DNA of 54,318 nucleotides from Oerskovia enterophila (GTDB taxonomy: Bacteria > Actinomycetota > Actinomycetes > Actinomycetales > Cellulomonadaceae): the NCBI RefSeq assembly GCF_001692445.1, contig NZ_MAQA01000035.1, forward strand, positions 1 through 54,318, read 5' to 3'. Under the pieces are notes generated by a model, which was given only the letters and a program-made list of their open reading frames with translations, did not search any database and was not told the origin of the DNA. Positions 47,001 through 54,073 of the stretch are shown one piece after another. Both the position numbers and the translations under genes were made by a program. The first letter of the stretch is position 1, and each line of letters starts with the position of its first letter.

Positions 47001-49613
47001 GTCCGCGTCGGAGCGGCGGACGGTCCGCTCCTCGGGACCATCACGATGGGCTCGACGGGCAGCTGGGAGACGCACGCGTCGTCCGACGTCGTGCCGATCA
47101 CGGACCCGGGTGGCACGAACACGTTGTTCTTCGTCGCGCGCTCGGCGTCGGGGGCCACGGGAGACATGTTCGACGTCGACTCGCTCCACTTCGCGGGCAA
47201 GGGGGCGGCGAACAACGTGGCGCCGAGGCTCACCGCGGTCACGGGCACGCCCACCACGGGCGACGCCCCGCTCGACGTGACCTTCACGGCCACGGCGACC
47301 GACGCGGACGGCGACGACCTCACCTACGCGTGGGACTTCGGCGACGGCGGCACCGGGACCGGAGCGCAGGTCGCGCACACCTACACGACCGGTGGCGCGT
47401 TCACGGCCAAGGTGACCGTGACCGACCCGGCCGGCGCCTCGGCGTCGGGCACCGTGAAGGTGACCACGTTCGGTGCGCTCGAGTGCACCGAGCCCGACCC
47501 GCAGCGCGGGCCCGAGGACGAGTTCCTCGGCGCGTCGATCGACGCGTGCCGCTGGGACGTCCACAACTACCGCCCGGACCTCGCCGAGGTGCGCGACGGC
47601 AAGTGGGTCGTCACCACGACCGACGACGACTTCTACGGCACGGCGAACTCGCCCGTGCCCAACATCGTCACGACCGACCAGCCGGGCGACACCTGGACCG
47701 TGGAGACGTCGTTCACGGCGCCGCTCGTCCGGTCGGCCCAGCAGGGCGGTGTCATCGTCTACCTCGACGAGAAGAACTACGTGAAGCTCGACGTGGTCGG
47801 CAACGACGACGGCTCGGTGCGCGCAGAGCTGCGCAGCGAGGTCGGGGACGTCACGCAGAACCCGCAGCCGGGGATCGACAACCTCGCCAAGCCGGTCTAC
47901 GGCGAGTACCAGCTGCGGCTGTCCCGTGCCGGTGACACGTTCACGGGCCAGGTCTCGGTCGACAACGGCCAGACCTGGGCAGTGCTGCCGGGCGGCGTGA
48001 AGAACCCGGCGGCCCAGGACGCCGGGGTCGGTGTCTTCGCGCTCGGCAAGCTCGCGGGCGCGGCGCAGATCGACGTCGCGTTCGACTATGTGCGTCTCGT
48101 GGACGGCACCACGCCGCCCACGTGCGAGGGCACGACGGCGAGCGACACGTTCGAGGGCACCGAGCTCGACGCGTGCCGCTGGTACGTCGTCAACCCCGAC
48201 GCGTCCAAGCTCGCGGTGAGCGACGGCGCGCTGCGCCTGACCACCACGGACGACGACGTGTTCGGCGCGACCAACTCGACCGTGCCGAACATCCTGCGCA
48301 ACAAGATCGCCACGGGTGACCGGTGGACGGTCGAGACGACCATCACGTCCGACCTCACGCAGAACTACCACCAGGGCGGCCTCATGGTCTTCAAGGACCA
48401 GGCCAACTACGTCAAGGTGGGCGTGATCCACAACGGGGCGGCTGCCGGGACCGTGGGCTTCGAGGCACGCAGCGAGAAGGGCGACGTGGTCCAGGACCCG
48501 CAGCCCGGCGTGTCCGACCTGCCGCGCGAGGCCGACAAGACCTACCACGTGCGCCTGACGCGCGACCAGGACACCTTCACGGGCTCCTGGTCGCTCGACG
48601 GCGTCACCTGGACGGACCTCGCACCGGTCACGAACGACACGCTCGCAGGGATCGCGCCGGGGCCGTTCGCGCTCGGCAAGAACCAGACGGCTCCCACGAC
48701 GGTCGCGTTCAGCGACGTCACGTTCGTCGAGGACGAGCCCGAGGTCTGCGAGCCGGCCACGCCCGCGGAGGGCTACCGCATGCTCTTCGACGGCACGGCC
48801 GAGTCGCTCGCCGGCTGGAAGATGGCCGGGCCGGGCGGGTTCGAGCTCCAGGAGGACTGCTCCATGCTGTCCACCGGGGGCATGGGCCTGCTCTGGTACC
48901 CCGAGGAGCTCGAGGCCTACAGCCTCACGCTCGACTGGAAGATGGCCGGGGACGACAACTCGGGCGTCTTCGTCGGGTTCCCCGACCCGGGCAACGACCC
49001 GTGGGTCGCGGTCAACCAGGGTTACGAGATCCAGATCGACGCGACGGACGCCGACGACCGCACGACCGGTGCGATCTACACGTTCCAGAGCGCCGACCTC
49101 GCGGCCCGCGACGCCGTCCTCAAGGCGCCGGGGGAGTGGAACTCGTACGAGATCACGGTCGAGGGGCAGCGGATCCGGGTCTTCCTCAACGGGACCCTGA
49201 TCAACGACTTCACCTCGACCGAACCGTCGCGCGACCTGTCGTCCGGCTACATCGGGCTGCAGAACCACGGCAACGGTGACGACGTCTCGTTCCGCAACGT
49301 CCAGGTCAAGGACCTGACGGCCGAGCCGGAGCCCGAGGTCGAGGTCACCACGACGGTCAGGTCCCAGTGCGTGGGGCGGACCGCCAACGTCTCGGTCCGT
49401 GTGGTCAACGACGAGGACGTCCCCGCGGACATCGTCGTCACGACGCCGTTCGGCACCAAGACCTTCCTCGGCGTCGCGCCGGGGAAGTCCGCGCACCAGT
49501 CCTTCAGCGCGCGTGCCGGCGCGGTGGAGGCAGGGGTCGCACAGGTCACCGCGACGGCCGGGGGTCGGACGACGACCTTCGACGTCGCCTACGGGGCCAC
49601 GAGCTGCGGGTGA
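44061..49613 (+). CDS. Giant secreted ThuA / quinoprotein sugar dehydrogenase / DUF1080 protein (giant 3)
   Basis: 1850-aa exported protein. Order seen: signal peptide (1-32, AAA then His); ThuA (about 35-260); sugar-dehydrogenase propeller (265-716) with vicinal Cys406-Cys407 before candidate catalytic His408 (CCHAGG); PKD (722-805); the LGHDNHGHP module (807-905); CBM6-like (915-1053, GYIAPGDWFAFD); PKD (1055-1135); two concanavalin-like modules (1145-1350, 1355-1560); DUF1080 (1570-1752, YRMLFDGTAESLAGWK, FQSADLAARDAV), now described as a 3-keto-disaccharide hydrolase domain; the shared C-terminal domain (1762-1850, ending ATSCG). GTG 44061 follows AAAGGAG by six bases. It uniquely unites an oxidising module and a candidate 3-keto-glycoside-cleaving module on one chain. 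Convergent with the acetyltransferase across a strong terminator. Confidence 0.88.
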   Translation: MTVRHRRRRAGVSALLALTLAAPTLALTATPAAAHDEFSVLVFSKTAGFRHDAIPAGIATIKQLGVDNHFAVTATEDAGAFTEENLAGYDAVVWLSTTGDVLNGEQQAAFEAYIADGGGYAGVHAASDTEYDWPWYGELVGAYFSAHPQNQTANVVVADKDHPSTAHLPATWERYDEWYNFRENPRGDVHVLATLDEATYSPGGGAMGADHPTAWCQDVAGGRSWYTGGGHTQESYSDPAFVQHLLGGIQTAAGAVEAECGATVESSYEQITLAKGAEKTGEPIALAVLPEGDVLHTSRDGRVWYTTADATTSLAGTIPVYSHDEDGLQGVAIDPDFAENRWVYLYYAPRLNTPAGDAPEYGTGPESFEAFDGYNQLSRFTLTDQNTIDLASEKKILEVEASRGTCCHAGGEIDFDAEGNLYLSTGDDTNPFASDGYTPIDERATRNPAYDAQRSSGNTNDLRGKLLRITMKDDGTYTVPEGNLFAPGTDKTRPEIYAMGFRNPFRFSVDKATGYVHLGDYGPDAGGANPNRGPGGSVEFNVITEPGNYGWPYCVGDNVPYVDYDFATGTSGAAFDCSAPKNTSPNNTGLVDLPPAIAAWQPYDGGNVPAFGSGGESPMGAVVYNYDPELVSETKFPQYYDGKPLLYEWERRWIKEAVLNEDGSPAGFAPALTGLNIRRPMNLEFGPDGSLYVLDYGSGYFGGAADSAVYRIDYVKGSRSPVAEIEASVTNGGVPLEVVLDGSASQHPENLPLTYAWDVDSDGTVDSTEPVVTHTYTAKGQYTARLTVTAPDGKTGVATTTITVGNTAPVVTLDLPQDGQFFDFGDQVPFTVTVTDAEDGTEVDCDNVVVEYILGHDNHGHPLSSATGCEGVLTTVKDEGHGLDANIFGVVNATYTDGGAEGVPSLTGDDEAVLHTRTKQAEYFTAQQGVQVVDKAAAEGAKQLGYIAPGDWFAFDRMNLKDITGISARYTSGNAGGLIDVRVGAADGPLLGTITMGSTGSWETHASSDVVPITDPGGTNTLFFVARSASGATGDMFDVDSLHFAGKGAANNVAPRLTAVTGTPTTGDAPLDVTFTATATDADGDDLTYAWDFGDGGTGTGAQVAHTYTTGGAFTAKVTVTDPAGASASGTVKVTTFGALECTEPDPQRGPEDEFLGASIDACRWDVHNYRPDLAEVRDGKWVVTTTDDDFYGTANSPVPNIVTTDQPGDTWTVETSFTAPLVRSAQQGGVIVYLDEKNYVKLDVVGNDDGSVRAELRSEVGDVTQNPQPGIDNLAKPVYGEYQLRLSRAGDTFTGQVSVDNGQTWAVLPGGVKNPAAQDAGVGVFALGKLAGAAQIDVAFDYVRLVDGTTPPTCEGTTASDTFEGTELDACRWYVVNPDASKLAVSDGALRLTTTDDDVFGATNSTVPNILRNKIATGDRWTVETTITSDLTQNYHQGGLMVFKDQANYVKVGVIHNGAAAGTVGFEARSEKGDVVQDPQPGVSDLPREADKTYHVRLTRDQDTFTGSWSLDGVTWTDLAPVTNDTLAGIAPGPFALGKNQTAPTTVAFSDVTFVEDEPEVCEPATPAEGYRMLFDGTAESLAGWKMAGPGGFELQEDCSMLSTGGMGLLWYPEELEAYSLTLDWKMAGDDNSGVFVGFPDPGNDPWVAVNQGYEIQIDATDADDRTTGAIYTFQSADLAARDAVLKAPGEWNSYEITVEGQRIRVFLNGTLINDFTSTEPSRDLSSGYIGLQNHGNGDDVSFRNVQVKDLTAEPEPEVEVTTTVRSQCVGRTANVSVRVVNDEDVPADIVVTTPFGTKTFLGVAPGKSAHQSFSARAGAVEAGVAQVTATAGGRTTTFDVAYGATSCG

Positions 49614-49690
49614 CCGGGTGACCGGTCGATCGCCCGGACCGTCGAGAGAGTGACGGGCGGCGTCGCCGACCGGTCGACCGCAGCAGCGGG

Positions 49691-49720
49691 CGGGGCGGGA
49701 TCCTTCGGGGTCCCGCCCCG
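49691..49720. terminator. Very stable terminator with UUCG loop
   Basis: 13-pair stem (49691-49703 with 49708-49720, one T-G wobble) capped by a cUUCGg tetraloop, between giant 3 and the convergent acetyltransferase. Confidence 0.88.
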
Positions 49721-49811
49721 TCCGTCGTCCGGCACGCGTGCGGGGGCGCGGCACTGCCCGGTGCCCGACGGCGTCGCCCACCTCGGTGCGCGACGCGCGC
49801 CGCGCGGTGGC

Positions 49812-50441
49812 TCAGCCGAGCGGGCGGACCATCACGACGTCGTCGTGCGACTCGCCGCCCACGACGTAGGTCCGCGAGCCCGCGACCGCGAAGCCGTGCT
49901 TGCGGTAGAAGGCCTGCGCCCGGGCATTCTCGCCGTTGGTGCCGAGCCACACCGCGCGGTCCGCGACGAGACCCGGTGCCGCGTCGAGCGCGGCCCGCAT
50001 GAGGTCGCTCGCGACCCGCGTGCCCTGGGAATCGGGGTGCACGTAGATCTTGGAGAGCTCGACCGTGGGCTCGTCGCCGACGACCGCCACGATGTCCTGG
50101 TCGTCGGGCACGCCGCGCACGAGCAGGGCGTAGCCGACGAGACGGGAGTCCGAGGCGCTGTCGGCGCGTCCTGTGCTGCTGCCGTCGGGACTGCCGTCGG
50201 AGCTGTCGCCGGTGTCGGTGCCGGTACCGGTGCTGGGGACGCTGACCTCGGCCAGGAGCAGCGCGTGGTCGGCGCTCTTCGCCCAGGCCACGAAGCGTGC
50301 CGGGGAGAGCTGGGTCCGGATGTGCTCGGCGACGGCCGCGGGGTCGGAACCGGGCGGGCACGCGAGGGGGAAGGTGATCGCGGCCAGCGCCGCGAGGCGC
50401 TCGGCGTCGTCGGGGGTCGCGAGGCGCAGGGAGGTCGTCAC
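49812..50441 (-). CDS. GNAT-family N-acetyltransferase
   Basis: 209-aa cytoplasmic acetyltransferase using acetyl-CoA. GNAT motif A is visible as VELSKIYVHPDSQGTRVASDLMRAA and motif B as ARAQAFYRKHGFAVAGS. A Thr/Gly/Ser/Asp-rich insert of about 30 residues lies between beta strands 2 and 4 and is probably a disordered loop. The GTG at 50441 follows TAGATT by seven bases on the minus strand, so the message is probably leaderless. Acceptor unknown. Confidence 0.87.
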   Translation of the reverse strand: MTTSLRLATPDDAERLAALAAITFPLACPPGSDPAAVAEHIRTQLSPARFVAWAKSADHALLLAEVSVPSTGTGTDTGDSSDGSPDGSSTGRADSASDSRLVGYALLVRGVPDDQDIVAVVGDEPTVELSKIYVHPDSQGTRVASDLMRAALDAAPGLVADRAVWLGTNGENARAQAFYRKHGFAVAGSRTYVVGGESHDDVVMVRPLG

Positions 50442-50448
50442 CCGCGGC

Positions 50449-50454
50449 AATCTA
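50449..50454 (-). promoter_or_regulatory. -10 box of a leaderless promoter for the acetyltransferase
   Basis: TAGATT on the minus strand, seven bases before the GTG start at 50441. Confidence 0.65.
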
Positions 50455-50539
50455 CCCGGGCGCACCGACGAGCGGGAGGTGCGCTCCGCCGTCGGGCCTG
50501 CGCGCTGCGCGCGCCCCACGCCCGCAGCGCTGCCGTCCG

Positions 50540-50568
50540 TTGACACCTCGCCCCGCACGGAGGACGGT
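50540..50568 (+). promoter_or_regulatory. Putative promoter of the DUF1059 gene
   Basis: TTGACA at 50540, 17-base spacer, GACGGT at 50563. The -35 is consensus; the -10 is weak. The gene start is about 90 bases further on with a good ribosome site. Confidence 0.45.
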
Positions 50569-50660
50569 GGAAGCACCGGAGACGTCGCCCGCCCAGCCCA
50601 CGGACGCCGCCCCGCCCGGAGCCCCGACGACGGGACCCGCGTGAGGGGAGGTGAGAACAC

Positions 50661-50852
50661 ATGAGGAAGATGGTCGACTGCCGGACCACGCCCAGCGTGA
50701 TCAACTGCACGCTGACGATCGTCGGCGAGGAGGAGGAAGTCCTCGACGCCGCGTACGACCACATGGTCAGCAAGCACGGACACGAACCCACGCCCCAGCT
50801 GCGTGAGGAGATCCGCGCCGACCTGGTCGACGCAGAACCCTCGATGGCCTGA
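50661..50852 (+). CDS. DUF1059-family small protein
   Basis: 63-aa cytoplasmic protein. It has the DUF1059 pattern: an early Cys (VDCRTTP), a short strand with a second Cys (INCTLTIVG), the acidic EEEEVLDAAYDHMVSKHG helix and a C-terminal helix. GGGAGGTGAG lies eight to nine bases before ATG 50661. Family function is unknown. It stands alone between the acetyltransferase and pxpA. Confidence 0.8.
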   Translation: MRKMVDCRTTPSVINCTLTIVGEEEEVLDAAYDHMVSKHGHEPTPQLREEIRADLVDAEPSMA

Positions 50853-51020
50853 GGACACCTCCCGGCGCAAGGACGAGGGCCACCGGGGCCGGACGAACCC
50901 GGGGCACAGCCGGTCGTGACCACGAAGGTCACGGCCGACAGCCGTGCTCAGGACCCCGCAGGTCGTCCGAGGCCCGCGGGACACCCGTCGAGGACCCTGC
51001 TGGGCGCACGCGTTCTCGGC

Positions 51021-51026
51021 GATGAT
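51021..51026 (+). promoter_or_regulatory. -10-like box of a leaderless pxpA promoter
   Basis: GATGAT followed by GGGGAC and ATG 51033, the same 12-base context as at ligA. No Shine-Dalgarno sequence is present. Confidence 0.45.
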
Positions 51027-51032
51027 GGGGAC

Positions 51033-51818
51033 ATGGCACACCTCACGGCGCCCGACGCGCGCCGCATCGACCTCAACGCGGACCTGGGCGAGGGGTTCGG
51101 GCCGTGGGCGCTCGCGGACGACGACGCCCTGCTCGACCTCGTGACCAGCGCGAACGTCGCGTGCGGGTTCCATGCGGGGGACCCGACGATCATGCGCACC
51201 GTGACGCGCGCCGCCGTCGAGCGGGGCGTGAGCATCGGTGCGCACGTCGCGTACCGCGACCTCGCGGGCTTCGGGCGCCGCTTCCTCGCCGTGGCCCCCG
51301 CGGAGCTGACTGCCGACGTCGTGTACCAGCTCGGTGCTCTCGACGCGTTCGCGCGCCTGGCCGGGGACCGGGTCCGGTACGTCAAGCCGCACGGCGCGCT
51401 CTACAACGCGATCGTCCGGCACGAGGAGCAGGCGCGCGCCGTCGTGGAAGCAGTCGCGGGCTACGACCCGACGCTCCCGGTCGTCGGGATGTCCGGCTCG
51501 GCGGTGCTGCGGCTCGCCCGGGAAGCGGGGCTGCCCGTGGTGCACGAGGTCTTCGCCGATCGTGGCTACGCGCCCGACGGGTCGCTCGTGCCGAGGGGCA
51601 CCCCGGGCGCGGTCCTGCACGACCCGGTCGAGGTCGCCGAGCGCGCGCTGCGCCTCGTGACCGAGGGCGTGGTGGTGGCGGCCGACGGCAGCGAGATCAC
51701 GGTCGAGGCCGACTCGGTGTGCATCCACTCCGACACCCCCGGCGCGGTCGCGCTCCTGACCGAGGTGCGCCGGACGCTCGAGGCGAGCGGCGTCGTCGTG
51801 CAGCGGTTCGGCGGATGA
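51033..51818 (+). CDS. pxpA: 5-oxoprolinase subunit A (LamB/YcsF family)
   Basis: 261-aa subunit of the prokaryotic ATP-dependent 5-oxoprolinase that opens damaged glutamate (pyroglutamate) back to glutamate. Signatures: IDLNADLGEGFGPW near the start, SANVACGFHAGDP, GAHVAYRDLAGFGRR, VKPHGALYN and FADRGYAPDG. Length matches PxpA (about 250). The start ATG 51033 is preferred over the upstream frame because of the leaderless box and the family N-terminus. Its stop overlaps the pxpBC start (ATGA), so the subunits are co-translated. Confidence 0.95.
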   Translation: MAHLTAPDARRIDLNADLGEGFGPWALADDDALLDLVTSANVACGFHAGDPTIMRTVTRAAVERGVSIGAHVAYRDLAGFGRRFLAVAPAELTADVVYQLGALDAFARLAGDRVRYVKPHGALYNAIVRHEEQARAVVEAVAGYDPTLPVVGMSGSAVLRLAREAGLPVVHEVFADRGYAPDGSLVPRGTPGAVLHDPVEVAERALRLVTEGVVVAADGSEITVEADSVCIHSDTPGAVALLTEVRRTLEASGVVVQRFGG

Positions 51819-53731
51819 GCAGGCCGACCGGCGCCGGTGGGTCGCGGCTCGGTGGCACGCCGGCGGACCGTGCGGGGGAGACCGCGACGAACGGAGCGAC
51901 CACGAGTGGCACGACGGACGGGACGAGCCGGTTGCCGGTGCGCCCCTACGGCGACCGGGCGCTCATGGTCGACCTGCCCGGGCTCGACGAGGTCCACGCG
52001 CTCGCCGCCGCGCTGCGGGCGCGGCACGTGGAGGGCGTCGCGGACGTCGTGCCCGCGGCGCGCACGGTCCTCGTGCTGCTCGACGACGCGGCGACCACCG
52101 CGGACCTGGGCCGCGTCGAGGGTGAGGTCCGGGCGGCCTGGGCCGCGGTCGCCCGACGCGCGGACGGGGGAGCGGGCGTCGCCTCGCACGCCGGTGCGCC
52201 GGGCGGCGTGGCGCCGGGGGAGGACGTGGGCCCGGGAGAGGCGGCGGTCGTCGAGATCCCCGTCGTCTACGACGGGGACGACCTGCCCGACGTCGCCGCG
52301 TGGGCCGGCCTGTCGGTCGCCGAGGTCGTCGCACGCCACACGGGACGCGAGTACGTCGTCGCGTTCGGCGGCTTCATGCCGGGCTTCGGGTACCTGAGCC
52401 AGGTGGACCCGGCCATCGCCGCACCCCGCCTCGCGACGCCCAGGACGCGCGTGCCCGCGGGGTCGGTCGCGCTCGCGGGGGACCTCACGGCGGTCTACCC
52501 GCGTGCGACGCCGGGCGGTTGGCGCCTGCTCGGGCGGACGGACGTCGAGCTCTTCGACGTCGACCGCGACCCGCCCGCGCTGCTCACCGCGGGCACGAGG
52601 GTGCGGTTCCGTGCGGTCGAGCGGCTGCACGACGACGAGCCCGGCGCTGCGTCCGAGGGGGACGGGATCAGGGTCGGTGGTGACGACGGTGATGACGGTG
52701 ACGGGCTGGTGCGGGGCCGTGATCACCTCGGTGTCGGTGTCGTCCGTGCCGGGGCCGGTGGCCTGGGGCGATCCCTCCAGGACGCACCCGTGCACGGCAG
52801 TCCCGGCGCCGCCGAGCGGACCGCCCCGGTCGGGCACCACGAGCCGCGCGGTGTCGAGGTCCTCGCTCCCGGGCTCCTCACGCTGATCGAGGACGGGGGA
52901 CGCCCGGGGTGGTCCGCCGCCGGCGTCGGGCGGTCGGGCGCCGCGGACCGGGGCGCCCTCCGCCTGGTGAACCGGCTGCTCGCGAACGACGAGTCGGCGG
53001 CCGTGCTCGAGGTGACGCTCGGTGGGCTCGCCGTGCGGTTCCACGAACGGGCGACGTTCGCCCTCGCGGGAGCGCCGGCGCCCGCGACGCTCGACGGCAC
53101 CCCGGTCGGGATGCAGGCGCTCCTCCGCGCGCGGCCCGGATCGGTACTGAGGCTGGGCTTCCCCGTCCGTGGAACGCGTACGTACGTCGGTGTGCGTGGC
53201 GGGTTCGCCGCGTCTGCGGTGCTCGGGTCGCGCTCGTACGACGTCCTTGCCGAGCTCGGCCCGGCCCCGCTGCGCGCGGGTGACCTCGTGGCGATCGGGC
53301 CGCGGCCCTCCGCCCTGCCGGTCGTCGACCTGGTGCCCGTGGGACTCGTGCCCTCGGCGACGAGCGACGTGGGGGTCGCCCTGGAAGTGCGTGCGGGGCT
53401 GCGTTCCGACTGGTTCGGCGGCGACGCCTGGGCCGCGCTGCTGGCGGGCGAGTTCGAGGTCTCGAACGCGAGCAACCGCGTGGGGCTGCGCCTCTCGGGC
53501 CCGACGATCCACCGTCGCGGCGGTGAGCTGCCGAGCGAGGGACTCGTGCCCGGCGCGATCCAGGTCCCGCCCGACGGGAACCCCGTGCTGTTCCTGCGGG
53601 ACCATCCCGTCACGGGCGGCTACCCGGTCATCGCGGTGGTCGCTGCGGACGCTCTCGACACCGCGGCGCAGCTCCGGCCTGGGGACAAGGTCTCGTTCCG
53701 GTCCGCGCGATCGGCGCCGTCCGGTCCGTGA
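51815..53731 (+). CDS. pxpBC: Fused 5-oxoprolinase subunits B and C
   Basis: 638-aa fusion of PxpB (KipI-like, about 40-275; FGGFMPGFGYL, RTRVPAGSVALAGD, PGGWRLLGRT) and PxpC (KipA/biotin-carboxylase-like domain, about 345-632; LLTLIEDGGRPGW, GRSGAADRGALRLVN, DHPVTGGYPVIA). A Gly/Asp-rich linker of about 65 residues joins them, and about 38 low-complexity residues precede PxpB. Subunits are separate genes in Bacillus and E. coli but fusions are known. With PxpA it completes the enzyme. ATG 51815 overlaps the pxpA stop. Confidence 0.93.
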   Translation: MSRPTGAGGSRLGGTPADRAGETATNGATTSGTTDGTSRLPVRPYGDRALMVDLPGLDEVHALAAALRARHVEGVADVVPAARTVLVLLDDAATTADLGRVEGEVRAAWAAVARRADGGAGVASHAGAPGGVAPGEDVGPGEAAVVEIPVVYDGDDLPDVAAWAGLSVAEVVARHTGREYVVAFGGFMPGFGYLSQVDPAIAAPRLATPRTRVPAGSVALAGDLTAVYPRATPGGWRLLGRTDVELFDVDRDPPALLTAGTRVRFRAVERLHDDEPGAASEGDGIRVGGDDGDDGDGLVRGRDHLGVGVVRAGAGGLGRSLQDAPVHGSPGAAERTAPVGHHEPRGVEVLAPGLLTLIEDGGRPGWSAAGVGRSGAADRGALRLVNRLLANDESAAVLEVTLGGLAVRFHERATFALAGAPAPATLDGTPVGMQALLRARPGSVLRLGFPVRGTRTYVGVRGGFAASAVLGSRSYDVLAELGPAPLRAGDLVAIGPRPSALPVVDLVPVGLVPSATSDVGVALEVRAGLRSDWFGGDAWAALLAGEFEVSNASNRVGLRLSGPTIHRRGGELPSEGLVPGAIQVPPDGNPVLFLRDHPVTGGYPVIAVVAADALDTAAQLRPGDKVSFRSARSAPSGP

Positions 53732-53836
53732 TGCAGGCGGGCCGGCCGTGAGCCACCGGCGCCGCGGATGCTCGTCCCTGCGTGCCGCCCGCCCGGAGCA
53801 GGGGGAGGGGGCGACGGGGTGCCGAGCCGGACGGAG

Positions 53837-53866
53837 TTGACGGAGCCGAGGCGCACCACGTAATGT
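53837..53866 (+). promoter_or_regulatory. First putative rRNA-operon promoter
   Basis: TTGACG at 53837, 18-base spacer, TAATGT at 53861. No coding start with a ribosome site follows, so it probably feeds the rRNA leader. Confidence 0.6.
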
Positions 53867-53965
53867 TCTCGAAGTCAGCCCGGCAGGGAGGAACAGACAC
53901 CACTGCGAAGCTCCTCGGAGCCGCCGCGAAGTGGCTGGAACCCCCGGGTGACCACCCTGAAGATC

Positions 53966-53996
53966 TTGACGAGGCACTCGTGCGTCGCTCGATGAT
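53966..53996 (+). promoter_or_regulatory. Second possible rRNA-operon promoter
   Basis: TTGACG at 53966 and GATGAT at 53991 with a 19-base spacer. Weaker than its neighbours. Confidence 0.35.
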
Positions 53997-54044
53997 CGCC
54001 TGGGAGGTCGGCTCAGGTAGATCTTCTTCACCGGAAACGGTGGG

Positions 54045-54073
54045 TTGAGAAGCCGGAAAGAGTCTGGTAGATT
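54045..54073 (+). promoter_or_regulatory. Main putative rRNA-operon promoter
   Basis: TTGAGA at 54045, 17-base spacer, TAGATT at 54068, near consensus. It lies about 55 bases before the leader box. Confidence 0.75.

Noticed and set aside
49621-49680. GACCGGTCGAyC repeated near 49622 and 49669 as a possible att site
   Set aside because: Short, GC-rich, with no integrase or tRNA nearby.
53782-54048. 88-codon frame before the rRNA leader
   Set aside because: No ribosome site, no family resemblance, and it overlaps the predicted rRNA promoters.
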